DNA of 64,000 nt from a bacterium (GTDB taxonomy: Bacteria > Planctomycetota > Planctomycetia > Pirellulales > Pirellulaceae). The stretch spans positions 248,001 through 312,000 of the forward strand of contig JAUIGN010000006.1 in assembly GCA_030430075.1 (NCBI GenBank), given 5' to 3'. The notes beneath the pieces are model-generated. The model saw only the letters and a program-made list of their open reading frames with translations. It ran no database searches and was not told where the DNA came from. This document shows positions 17,601 to 24,984 of the stretch, piece after piece. A program made the position numbers and the translations under genes. The first letter of the stretch is position 1. Each line of letters starts with the position of its first letter.

Positions 17601-18718
17601 GCATGCACGAAGAAATCCCGTTGCGGCATTGGCACCTGAACGACCCGGGCGTCGTCCCCAACCTGTTGCAGACCGGCGCAGGCTCGCCGACCGGAATTTG
17701 CGTTTACGAAGGAGACCTGTTGCCGGCCGAGTTTCAAGGGCAGTTGCTCCATACCGATGCCGGACCCAACGTCTGTCGCGCTTACCCCGTCAAGCCGCAG
17801 GGGGCCGGCTATGAGGCTGAGTCCATTGATGTGCTCCGTGGTGCCGGAAATAAGTGGTTCCGGCCGAGTGATGTTTGCGTCGCGCCGGACGGATCCGTGC
17901 TGGTCGCGGACTGGTACGACCCGGGCGTCGGCGGGCACCGGATGGAGGATATCGAACACGGTCGTCTCTTCCGTATCACCCCACGGGGAGAGCAGAGCGA
18001 ATACGTCGTTCCCAAACAGGATTTTCAGTCGCTTGAGGGTATGCTCGCTGCGCTGAACAATCCGAATCTGGCCGTCCGGACGATGGGCTGGACCGCCCTG
18101 CATAAGCAGGGGGCTCGAGCGGAATCCGTGTTGCGGCGTCAATTTGATGACTCGCCGGACCCCCGCGCCCGGGCCCGCGCCCTCTGGCTGCTCGGGAAGA
18201 TCGACGGGCTTGGGTCGAAGTATGTCGAACTGGCCCTGGGCGACCGCGAGCCTGACATTCGCATCGTCGGCCTTCGCCTGGCGCGCCAATTGAAGTTGGA
18301 CCTGATCCCGCTGGCCGAGAAGCTCGCCCGGGATAGCTCGCCCCAGGTTCGGCGCGAAGTCGCCATCGCCATCCGGCATCAGAAATCGGGCAAGGTCCCC
18401 GAACTATGGGCCGAATTGGCTCTGCAGTACGACGGGCAGGATCGCTGGTACCTGGAAGCATTGGGCATCGGGGCGGATCGGCAATGGGATGCCTGCCTGA
18501 GCGCCTGGCTGAAGAAAGTGGGTGACGGGTGGTCGTCTCCGGCCGGACGGGACATCGTGTGGCGCAGCCGAGCGACACAAACGCCGGAGCTGTTGGCAAA
18601 GATCGTGACCGATCCGGACACCCCGGTCGCGACCCATCCGCGCTATATGCGGGCCTTCGATTTCCTCTCCGGACCGAAGAAAGATGAGGCGTTGCAAGCG
18701 ATCCTGTTGGGGCTCTAG
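14633..18718 (+). CDS. DUF1080 / ThuA-like / NPCBM / PVC-type dehydrogenase / HEAT multidomain protein
   Basis: A 1361-residue exported protein. Residues 1-24 are a signal peptide. About 28-237 is a DUF1080 (3-keto-disaccharide hydrolase) beta-sandwich, opening YVSLFDGQSLTDWDG. About 257-520 is a ThuA-like glutamine-amidotransferase-fold domain (KIVFVAGKPSHGYGSHEH, GFGFTGGHNHWNWGDENFRK). About 563-708 resembles an NPCBM carbohydrate-binding module (FGIGTHANSLIAYDLPDGY). About 730-1120 is the PVC-type membrane-bound dehydrogenase propeller (NPTNIDIDHLGRVWVCEVVN, LILEDTDHDGKADQ). The rest is HEAT-like helices. Family relatives usually end with a CxxCH cytochrome domain, absent here but present in the next gene. 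Breakdown or oxidation of an extracellular sugar derivative is inferred. An A10 tract lies in the linker at residues 246-249. Confidence 0.92.
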   Translation: MKRVMQLSFLALFVAGFLAPVTQAADDGYVSLFDGQSLTDWDGNPKFWSVEDGAITGRTTPDNPTRGNTFIIWRGGEVGDFELKLEYRIFDGNSGIQYRSFSVPDKKNPENKWVVGGYQGDLEAGDTYSGILYGEKFRGILANRGQKTVIGENHKPQVVGSVGVSQEIQAKIKKEDWNEYHITAKGFEFTHRINGVVTCQCTDEDTSDRRSTGILALQLHQGPPMKVQFRNIRIKHLGGQGAAKGEKKKSELAAGGTPKKIVFVAGKPSHGYGSHEHYAGCVLLAKSLEAAVPGIQTVVTQNGWPQDEAVFKDADAVVMYADGGGRHPVIPHSETMDKMADAGVGVVCLHYGVEVPKGEPGEYFLKWIGGYFEPHWSVNPHWTAKFDKFPDHPTTRGVKPFEINDEWYYHMRFREGMEGVTPILTDLPGPETLTRPDGAHSGNPAVRAAVLQRKEPQHVAWAAERPNGGRGFGFTGGHNHWNWGDENFRKLVLNAIVWAAHGEVPANGIEDQPVTLEQLEQNQDYKRPENLDRQTIRKRFNLTRNRRTGKAMRAAGPAPKPKFSSAVVTPQTPGHAVAIDVDLSEAKKLFLVVTDGGNGYSCDWADWAEPMLTGPAGKMKLTDLKWTSASAAFGQVQINHNVQGGPLKIAGQSVAFGIGTHANSLIAYDLPDGYTRFTARGGLDNGGTDQAACGEGSSVQFLVFTEQPRLQLAAANSGTPASHEAADAVEQLEVHEQLDVALFAAEPLMLNPTNIDIDHLGRVWVCEVVNYRLFRNQRERQEGDRILILEDTDHDGKADQASTFYQGRDVDSAHGICVLATPGGKGTRAIVSAKDSVFYLIDDDGDMKADRKEMLFTGIAGTEHDHGIHAVVFGPDGKLYFNFGNAGKQICDRDGKPIIDLAGNEVNDHRKPYQQGMVFRCNLDGSDFETLGWNFRNNWEVTVDSFGTLWQSDNDDDGNRGTRINFVMEFGNYGYVDEFTGAGWKTERPGMHEEIPLRHWHLNDPGVVPNLLQTGAGSPTGICVYEGDLLPAEFQGQLLHTDAGPNVCRAYPVKPQGAGYEAESIDVLRGAGNKWFRPSDVCVAPDGSVLVADWYDPGVGGHRMEDIEHGRLFRITPRGEQSEYVVPKQDFQSLEGMLAALNNPNLAVRTMGWTALHKQGARAESVLRRQFDDSPDPRARARALWLLGKIDGLGSKYVELALGDREPDIRIVGLRLARQLKLDLIPLAEKLARDSSPQVRREVAIAIRHQKSGKVPELWAELALQYDGQDRWYLEALGIGADRQWDACLSAWLKKVGDGWSSPAGRDIVWRSRATQTPELLAKIVTDPDTPVATHPRYMRAFDFLSGPKKDEALQAILLGL
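15369..15378 (+). other. A10 slippery tract at the DUF1080/ThuA boundary
   Basis: Ten consecutive A residues span codons GAA AAA AAA AAG (residues 246-249) in the linker between the first two domains. Adding one A gives GAG TGA directly after the tract; losing one A gives AGA GTG AAC TAG. Polymerase or ribosome slippage in either direction would therefore release a DUF1080-only product of about 250 residues. The tract is seen; the slippage is inferred. Confidence 0.5.
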
Positions 18719-18759
18719 CCTGAAACATTCATGCACGCATAACGAATGAGTACCAATTG

Positions 18760-18904
18760 CTGTGTCGCTGTCGATTGCTGCGGATTCACTCGCAGCGTGG
18801 CGCCTATCCGCCGGAACGAGTTATCGTCCGGTTCGTGCAGCGTTCGAGTGAACCGGGGCTAAGGCCCAACGGCTGATGAATGATCCGGGTTAGCGTCCGG
18901 TTCG
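18760..18904 (+). repeat. Dispersed repeat B, copy 1 (divergent)
   Basis: It contains CCGGAACGAGTTATCGTCCGG followed by AACCGGGGCTAAGGCCCAAC and GGCTGATGAATGATCCGGG, then a second short TTAGCGTCCGGTTCG. The pattern matches copies at 20.4, 51.1 and 55.7 kb. It lies in the 304-base gap between the dehydrogenase protein and the cytochrome gene. Apart from the repeat I see nothing in the gap. Confidence 0.75.
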
Positions 18905-19022
18905 CGGTGTCATCAATGGAACCGTGGGCTGACGTCGAGCGGCTGACGGCTCATCCGAGCTGGCTGATAGACGGGCTCGAGTCGCGGCGGGGGGATCCCG
19001 TCCGAATGAAAGTACAAACGTT

Positions 19023-20183
19023 GTGGGGAATCTGATGAAGCGCTGGGTGTTGCCTGTCCTGGTCGCCGTCGTGGTCATCGCGGCCCAGACGCGGATGTAC
19101 GAAATGCGGGCTGACGAGCCGGCCGCTGACGCGGCGCAAGCTGCCCGGGATGCCACCCTGGTGCAGACGGTGCTTCGCCTCAAAGGGATTGATGTCAACT
19201 CGACCCCCAAGCTGCGCGATGCCGTATTGCGACACCTGGGAACCTTGCAGGGGAAACCGGAATATGTCGAGTTGGTGAGAAAGCTCAACGTTCGCGGTGT
19301 CGAGGCGGAATTGCTGCAACTGGCCCTGCAGCGTCCCGACCGTACCGAAGGTGTCGGTGCCGCCGAGCTGCTCCTGAAATTCGGAGAGACGGACCGGCTG
19401 CGCGCCGAGTTGAGGGGAGACGACGCGTCCCAGGCCGCATTGGTCGCGGAAGTGCTGGGGCGGGTGGGAACGCAGTCGGCATTGGAGTTGATTCAGCCTC
19501 TGGTGACCGACAACGATGCCGAGCGTACGGTTCGGACGGCGGCCGCGGCGGCGGTCGGGCGGAATCTGATCGGACAGCGATTCCTGCTGGAACGCGTCAA
19601 GAAGGGACAGTTGCCGGCTGATGTGACGTTTGCCGTTGCCAACGCACTGCTGGCATCACCCGACCCGCGTTTGCGTGCGGAAGCGGCCAAGCATCTGAAG
19701 CTGCCGGCCGCGGCGGAAGGCGTCCCCCTGCCGCCGGTGGCGGAGCTCGCGGCCCGCTCGGGTGATGTCGCCCTTGGGCAACAACTGTTCCAAACCAAGG
19801 GCACGTGCATTAAGTGCCACAAGGTGCGCGGCGAGGGCAAGGAAGTCGGACCTGACCTGTCGGAGATTGGCAGCAAGTTGTCCAAGGAAGCGATGTACGT
19901 CGCGATCCTCGACCCCAGCGCCGGGATCAGTCACAACTACGAAAGTTTCACAGCCGTGCTGGCCAGCGGCAATGTCGTGACGGGCCTGGTGATCAGCCGA
20001 ACGGACGAGCAGATTGTTCTCCGTAACGCGGAGGCGATCGACAAGACCATCTCGCTGACGGAGGTCGACGAGCTCATCAAGAGTCCCGTTTCGATCATGC
20101 CGGCCGACCTCCAGAAGACGATGACGGCGGATGAACTGGTCGACATCGTCGCCTACCTCATTTCGCTGAAGAAAAAGGGGTAA
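19023..20183 (+). CDS. Exported HEAT-repeat c-type cytochrome (PVC heme-binding domain)
   Basis: A 386-residue protein beginning with an export leader (MKRWVLPVLVAVVVIAA; the ATG at 19035 differs from the upstream GTG-type options, and 19023 may be adjusted slightly). Residues about 50-235 are helical HEAT-like repeats. About 240-386 is the planctomycete heme-binding domain: a single CIKCHKVRGEGKEVGPDL site (CxxCH), then LLA-type helices, YVAILDPSAGISHNYESF, VVTGLVISRTDEQIVLRN and a C-terminal ADELVDIVAYLISLKKKG. In many planctomycetes this domain is fused to the C-terminus of the PVC dehydrogenase; here it is a separate gene behind a 304-base repeat-bearing gap. It probably accepts electrons from the upstream dehydrogenase. 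Confidence 0.88.
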   Translation: MGNLMKRWVLPVLVAVVVIAAQTRMYEMRADEPAADAAQAARDATLVQTVLRLKGIDVNSTPKLRDAVLRHLGTLQGKPEYVELVRKLNVRGVEAELLQLALQRPDRTEGVGAAELLLKFGETDRLRAELRGDDASQAALVAEVLGRVGTQSALELIQPLVTDNDAERTVRTAAAAAVGRNLIGQRFLLERVKKGQLPADVTFAVANALLASPDPRLRAEAAKHLKLPAAAEGVPLPPVAELAARSGDVALGQQLFQTKGTCIKCHKVRGEGKEVGPDLSEIGSKLSKEAMYVAILDPSAGISHNYESFTAVLASGNVVTGLVISRTDEQIVLRNAEAIDKTISLTEVDELIKSPVSIMPADLQKTMTADELVDIVAYLISLKKKG

Positions 20184-20191
20184 GCCCCTTT
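20174..20191 (+). terminator. Short hairpin over the cytochrome stop codon
   Basis: AAAGGGG (20174-20180), loop TAAG containing the stop codon, and CCCCTTT (20185-20191) form a perfect 7-bp stem. No long T tract follows, so a terminator role is only possible. Confidence 0.35.
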
Positions 20192-20400
20192 CTGAACGGC
20201 CTGTGGCGATTTCGCAACATGCGGCCTGGGGGCAGCGACCCGTATAATCGGTAAGCTCGACGCAGCCGGACGTGGCGTGCCGAAACCCTCTCTTTTCCCC
20301 ACGTTTTTCTGGCCTGGGACGACGTCACTCCGGCCGTTTGTGACGTAGATTTCCAATATCTCCAAGGTAGCGGGAGAGGTAGCTCGGATTCTTCATGGAT

Positions 20401-20556
20401 GAACGACCATTCAGGGCAAGTCGTCGTGTCGCAATCGCTTGTGGCGAACTTGTCCGAGGCGCCGCGAGTATCGGCCGGAACGCGTTAACGTCCGGCTTTC
20501 GCAACTTTCGACGGAACCGGGGCTAACGCCCAACGGCTGATGAAGAATCCGAGTTA
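20401..20556 (+). repeat. Dispersed repeat B, copy 2
   Basis: It opens with GAACGACCATTCAGGGCAAG and TCGTCGTGTCGCAATCGCTT, then GGCCGGAACGCGTTAACGTC, CGACGGAACCGGGGCTAACG and CCCAACGGCTGATGAAGAAT. Both halves match copy 3 at 51.0 kb closely, so the unit is about 160 bases. It fills most of the 467-base gap 20184-20650; the remainder shows nothing recognisable. Confidence 0.85.
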
Positions 20557-20650
20557 GATAGCTATCGATCCATGGGGCAACCACGGATTCCGGGAGATCA
20601 TGATTGGGCTCAAACGTTCTTGAATCATCAACCACGACAAGACTGAGACG

Positions 20651-21067
20651 ATGCATCGAACCAGAATTCAGCACCGTGCGCGTCGGCCCCGCTACGGCAA
20701 TGCGGCGATTGAGTTGGCGGTGACGTTGCCGATGATGGCCACGATCATTTTCGGATCGGTCGAAGTCTGCAGCCAGATCTATACCAAGCAGGCGATCGAA
20801 TCGGCGGCCTACGAATGTGCTCGAGTTGCCATCTCCAGCGGTGCCACCGAAGACGACGTGGAAGAGAAGATGGAAGAAATTCTCAAGGCGCGAAACATCA
20901 AGGAAGCCAAGCTGAAGGTGAAGCCGGACGACCTCGAGGACGCAGAGCGGGGTGAACGGATCACGATCCGCATCTCTGCGCCCGCCAAGGAGAACTCGAT
21001 GTCGCTGACGCGATTCATCAAGCAGGGCACGATCGAAGCCGAGTGCGTCATGATCAAAGAGCTCTAA
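20651..21067 (+). CDS. TadE-like pseudopilin
   Basis: A 138-residue small membrane protein of the TadE family. A basic N-terminus (HRARRPRYGNAAIELAVTLP) leads into one hydrophobic helix with the conserved Glu of the pseudopilin motif, then a stretch reading SAAYECARVAISSGATEDDV and a periplasmic domain of mixed charge. TadE and TadF/G pseudopilins belong to tight-adherence (Flp) pilus systems. It heads a three-gene plus-strand group with another TadE-like gene 64 bases on and a VWA gene overlapping that one. No Flp pilin, TadA ATPase or RcpA secretin is in the window, so use by another export machine, or a scattered locus, is possible. Confidence 0.88.
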   Translation: MHRTRIQHRARRPRYGNAAIELAVTLPMMATIIFGSVEVCSQIYTKQAIESAAYECARVAISSGATEDDVEEKMEEILKARNIKEAKLKVKPDDLEDAERGERITIRISAPAKENSMSLTRFIKQGTIEAECVMIKEL

Positions 21068-21131
21068 CAGAAACCCTTGAATTCACCTTGCGCCGCGCCC
21101 GCAGCGCGGCCATCCGATCGGCCGAACCCTT

Positions 21132-21548
21132 ATGACCACAGCTCGCAACAACTTTCGGCGGAAGCGCAATCGAGGCAGGCGGCGGCGTGGGTCGGCGGCC
21201 GTCGAGTTTGCGATCGCATTCCCCATTCTGCTGCTGTTTCTGATCTTCATGTGGGAGTTCGCTCGGGCAGAAATGATTCGCCAAACGGCGGAGACGGCCG
21301 CCTACGAAGGTGCTCGACAGGCGATCGTCGTGGGCGGAACGCCCCAGGATGCCCAGAACACGGTCAGAGAAATCATGCAGGCGGTCGGGATCAAAGATAC
21401 CGAAGTGGATGTTTCGCCCAGCGTGATTACCAACACCACGTCGGCGGTTGAAGTGAGCGTGACGGTCCCCATGCGCAGCAATGCCTGGATCACGCCACTG
21501 TTCTTTGAAGACCTGAATGTCCACTCGAAAATGAAACTACTTCGATGA
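21132..21548 (+). CDS. TadE-like pseudopilin, second copy
   Basis: A 138-residue relative of the preceding protein. The very basic N-terminus (RKRNRGRRRRGSAAVEFAIA) is followed by the hydrophobic FPILLLFLIFMWEFARAEM and then TAETAAYEGARQAIVVGGTP, which parallels the upstream copy and suggests duplication. The periplasmic part is rich in Val and Thr. The stop overlaps the start of the VWA gene in ATGA, implying translational coupling. It probably works with its neighbours as minor subunits of a Tad-type assembly. Confidence 0.88.
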   Translation: MTTARNNFRRKRNRGRRRRGSAAVEFAIAFPILLLFLIFMWEFARAEMIRQTAETAAYEGARQAIVVGGTPQDAQNTVREIMQAVGIKDTEVDVSPSVITNTTSAVEVSVTVPMRSNAWITPLFFEDLNVHSKMKLLR

Positions 21549-22744
21549 GGTGCGTAGTGAGTAATCTGGTCAAGGCTGGTGACGGTTCGGTGGTCCTCCG
21601 GCGGGGTCGGCGCGTACGACGCCGGCAGTCGCACGATCACAAGCGGCAGGGTTCGATCTTGATCATGGCCCTGTTCATTATCGTCGTTTGCCTGGCGGCA
21701 GCCGCCTTCGCCATCGATGTCGCTTACATGCAGTTGGTGCAGACCCAGTTGCGGTCGGCGACGGACGCGGCATCGCGAGCCGGCGCGCAAGCCCTCGCCC
21801 AGGGGATGACCCTCGATGATGCACGCAAGCAAGCCAAGAAGATTGCGTCGAAGAACACGGTCGCCGGCGAGGACTTCAGGCTCTACGACGCCGATGTCGT
21901 GTTTGGCACCGCGACCGCCAACCCGGCGGACCGTGATGGACGATTTACCTTCACTCCCGGAACGACCGCGGTGAATGCCGTGCGCGTGCTGGGACGACGA
22001 ACGGCCGATTCCAAGGCTGGGGCCGTCCCCTTGTTCTTTGGATCCCGCCTGTTCGGGACCGGTCCGTTTGAACCGGTCAAGTCGGCGGTCTCCATGATCT
22101 CGGATCGAGATATCGTCGTGGTGGTCGACAAGACGACCTCCATGCGGCGCGAAGACAGCGGCGAAATGCCGGAGGCACTGATCCCGATCTACGGCGGCGA
22201 TCCGACGTATGACGACGATGGAGATGGCAGGCTACGCCGCGGGGAAGCGTTGAAGATTGCCGCCAACGAATTTCGCTTGCTGCTCGAAGAACTGGTCGGC
22301 GAGGAACAGGTGGCGCTGGTCTCGTATTACAAGTACGGCATCACGGAAGCTCCCCTGAACACCGACTTCACGGAATACGCCGACAAGCTTTACAACATGG
22401 AGCTGCAGTACGGAACGAACATCGGGATCGGGATCGATGAAGGATTGGCGGTCCTCTCCGATACCACCCGCGGTCGACGATCCGCCACGCCGGTGATGAT
22501 CGTCATGACCGACGGTCAGCACAACCGGGAGCGTGATCCGGAAGATGCCGCCCGGGATGCCATGGAGGCGATGCCTCGGCTCACGATCCACACGATTACC
22601 TTCAGCGACGATGCCGAAAAAGACCGGATGAGGCGGGTTGCTAAAATCGGTAAAGGAAACCATGTGCATGCCGATGATGTTTCCGATTTGGTGAACGAGT
22701 TCACTTATCTGGCGATGACCGCCGGCGTCAGCTTTATCGAGTGA
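21545..22744 (+). CDS. TadG-like protein with von Willebrand factor A domain
   Basis: A 399-residue membrane-anchored protein. After a basic head, GSILIMALFIIVVCLAAAAF is the TadG-type N-terminal helix, followed by LRSATDAASRAGAQALAQGM, the usual putative Flp-pilus domain. From about 190 it carries a VWA domain: DIVVVVDKTTSM, ALKIAANEFRLLLEEL, LVSYYKYGIT, TNIGIGIDEGLAVLSDT and VMIVMTDGQHNRERDPEDA. The MIDAS motif is DKTTS rather than the common DxSxS, so the first Ser is replaced by Thr. ATG at 21545 overlaps the previous stop; a GTG at 21557 with GAGG six bases upstream is a good alternative start. A surface adhesive or pilus-assembly role is inferred. Confidence 0.88.
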   Translation: MRCVVSNLVKAGDGSVVLRRGRRVRRRQSHDHKRQGSILIMALFIIVVCLAAAAFAIDVAYMQLVQTQLRSATDAASRAGAQALAQGMTLDDARKQAKKIASKNTVAGEDFRLYDADVVFGTATANPADRDGRFTFTPGTTAVNAVRVLGRRTADSKAGAVPLFFGSRLFGTGPFEPVKSAVSMISDRDIVVVVDKTTSMRREDSGEMPEALIPIYGGDPTYDDDGDGRLRRGEALKIAANEFRLLLEELVGEEQVALVSYYKYGITEAPLNTDFTEYADKLYNMELQYGTNIGIGIDEGLAVLSDTTRGRRSATPVMIVMTDGQHNRERDPEDAARDAMEAMPRLTIHTITFSDDAEKDRMRRVAKIGKGNHVHADDVSDLVNEFTYLAMTAGVSFIE

Positions 22745-22924
22745 CGACCGGGGCGGTCGGCCGCCTGGCAACGTGTGCAGCGAGGGTGTGACGCGGCGGC
22801 GCGGACGGTGATTGTCGACGCAGTCCGGATTGCGCTACACTGATGATCTGATTACGGGTCGAATCGGGCGGGCCATGGCACCGCCCCACCCGCGTCGTCG
22901 TATCATCCGACCGTCCCATCCTCG

Positions 22925-24751
22925 GTGAAGCTCATGCACGCTGATTCCCCCTCCCCGCGCCGGCGGGTGTTTGCCACCCTCGGCTTGTTGATTCTCCTGT
23001 CGATCTCACCGGCAGAAACGTCGCAGGTGACCGTCTCTGCCGGCGAACCGGCCCCCAGCGTGCTGCCCGCAACGCTTGACGTCCCCGCGACCGTTCGTTC
23101 CGCGATTGGCGTCACTCGGGACGGAACCCGGATCGACCTTCTGTTGCAGGACGGCGACACCGACCTGGAGACCGAGAAGACGCGTCTGCTGCTGATTGGC
23201 GGTATCGACGGCGACGCGAACAGTGTCGCTGCGGTACTAGACATCATGAAGTGGTTTCACGGCAGCGATGAGGCGGCAAGCTGGCGGCGGCAGATGACAC
23301 TGTCTGCCGTTCCCTGTGCCGATCCCGCCGCCTTGCGTGCCACCAGCGACGCAGCGGCGCGTCCCGCACCGTTGACGTTTCCCTCTGGCGGGAAGGCCTA
23401 CCATGACGGGACGCATCGCGACGAAGGTGCTTATCTATGGCGGTGGCTCGGCATGCACGCCCCCGACCTTGTCATCGATCTGCGCAACGCCCCGACGGTC
23501 TCCTGGCAACGCCCCGAATCGACGCCTGAACTCGAAGGCCTGGCGGCGATGGAGTCCATCGGGGCCGAAGGAGACTTGATCGTCGAATTGGGCCGGCACG
23601 ACGTCTGCCTGTCCGGACCAATGCCGGCCCTCCGCCTCCGAACTCCCGCCGGCAAGGCCGTCGCGAGCGTGCGTTCGTTGTTGAACTGCCTGCCGGGTTC
23701 GGTGTTGGCACGGCCGTCGGCCGCCCGCCTCGCTCTGCAACGGCGGTTGGACCGAAGTCCGACCACCGTCGCCCAACAGTTGTCCAACCATTACGGTCAC
23801 GACCTGAAGCAAGTCGTTTACATTCCGGCGATTGCCCTGATCGGCCAATTGCGGCTGAATGACGCGGACGGGCCGCTGCGGACCGAGCGGGTGAAGGCCA
23901 TCGTGCGCCCCTACTTCGACGGCCAACGGCCCTCGAAGCCGACCAGCGGCAGCGGACTGTCGGGACACTTGATTTTCGGCGAACTGGCCGCGGCCAGCGA
24001 CGGGGCAGAGCGGGCACGATACCTGGAACTCGCTCGGCAGGCGGCCGACATGGGGCTGACGGATGACGGCAAGGTACGGCCGATCATGCCGTTTCACAGC
24101 GAAATGAGCGACGCGGCGTTCATGGGGGGGCCGATTCTCGTCCAGGTCGGTCGGTTGACAGGCGACCCGCGTTACCTGCAGGCCGCCGTGACGCACCTGC
24201 GAGCCATCCGCGCGCTGGATGAACGGCCGGACGGTCTGTACCGCCATTCGCCCTTGGACGAGGCCGCTTGGGGACGCGGCAACGGCTTTCCAGCACTCGG
24301 CCTGGCGATGTGCCTGGCCGACTTTCCGGCGGATCATCCCGGCCGCGACGAATTGCTGCCAGCGTTTCAAAAACACCTCCGGGCACTCGCGCGCCATCAA
24401 GACCCGACCGGCGCCTGGCATCAGGTGATCGATCGCCCGGAAAGCTACCGGGAGCTTACCAGTACCTGCATGATCGCTTACGCCATGGCGTGCGGGATCC
24501 GGCACGGCTGGCTGCCGGCCAACGAGTTTCAACCGTTGCTCGATCGCGCCTGGTATGCGATCCGGACACGGGTCCTGGAAGATGGGCGGTTGGTCGATGT
24601 CTGCACCGGTACCGGCAAGCAGCGTTCCCTCCGCGCTTACTACGATCGGACCGCGATCCTCGGCCGCGACCCGCGCGGCGGCGCCATGGCCCTGCTGGTG
24701 GCCACCGAGATGATGAAGGCGAGGCCGAGCGACAAGAACGCCGCGCCGTAA
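22925..24751 (+). CDS. GH105-type hydrolase fused to a degenerate M14-like domain
   Basis: A 608-residue exported protein (signal peptide near RVFATLGLLILLSISPA; GTG at 22925 or ATG at 22934 could start it). The C-terminal half, about 335-600, looks like a GH88/GH105 (alpha/alpha)6 barrel: SDAAFMGGPILVQVGRLTGD supplies the active-site Asp, WGRGNGFPALGLAMCL is the RGNGW motif, and DPTGAWHQVIDRP follows. That family removes unsaturated uronic acids from pectin fragments released by lyases. The N-terminal half (LLLIGGIDGDANSVAAV, YLWRWLGMHAPDLVIDLRN) resembles an M14 carboxypeptidase fold in which HGDE, the zinc site, is DGDA, so it is probably inactive. The fold call for this half is tentative. 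Confidence 0.78.
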   Translation: MKLMHADSPSPRRRVFATLGLLILLSISPAETSQVTVSAGEPAPSVLPATLDVPATVRSAIGVTRDGTRIDLLLQDGDTDLETEKTRLLLIGGIDGDANSVAAVLDIMKWFHGSDEAASWRRQMTLSAVPCADPAALRATSDAAARPAPLTFPSGGKAYHDGTHRDEGAYLWRWLGMHAPDLVIDLRNAPTVSWQRPESTPELEGLAAMESIGAEGDLIVELGRHDVCLSGPMPALRLRTPAGKAVASVRSLLNCLPGSVLARPSAARLALQRRLDRSPTTVAQQLSNHYGHDLKQVVYIPAIALIGQLRLNDADGPLRTERVKAIVRPYFDGQRPSKPTSGSGLSGHLIFGELAAASDGAERARYLELARQAADMGLTDDGKVRPIMPFHSEMSDAAFMGGPILVQVGRLTGDPRYLQAAVTHLRAIRALDERPDGLYRHSPLDEAAWGRGNGFPALGLAMCLADFPADHPGRDELLPAFQKHLRALARHQDPTGAWHQVIDRPESYRELTSTCMIAYAMACGIRHGWLPANEFQPLLDRAWYAIRTRVLEDGRLVDVCTGTGKQRSLRAYYDRTAILGRDPRGGAMALLVATEMMKARPSDKNAAP

Positions 24752-24804
24752 TCCGAAGGCAACGTCGCGCGTTCGCCCCAAGACCGTTCCATGGGATTCC
24801 GTCA

Positions 24805-24877
24805 TTCCGTAGGTCATGCTGTGCATGACATTCCGTACTTCCCCAGGAATTTGTCATGCACTGCATGACCTACGGAA
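24805..24877. repeat. Dispersed repeat C: large inverted pair between convergent genes
   Basis: TTCCGTAGGTCATGCTGTGC with ATGACA (24805-24830) is matched, with one mismatch, by its reverse complement at 24852-24877, leaving a 21-base loop. Each arm is itself nearly palindromic (GTCATGC-TGT-GCATGAC). It sits between the stops of the GH105 fusion and pdxH, so it could act as a bidirectional terminator. Related copies are at 39.5-39.7 kb. Confidence 0.85.
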
Positions 24878-24984
24878 GTGTGGAACAGCGGCATAACGGC
24901 ACGGCGAGTGGCCCTCAATCGTCATTTGTTCATGAATCATCCAGGGACGTGACTGGTAAGGCGGCGTGTAATCCTGACCGGTTG

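Noticed and set aside
15491-18379. A 962-codon minus-strand frame opposite the DUF1080/PVC dehydrogenase gene
   Set aside because: Shadow frame of the real gene; no recognisable protein features.
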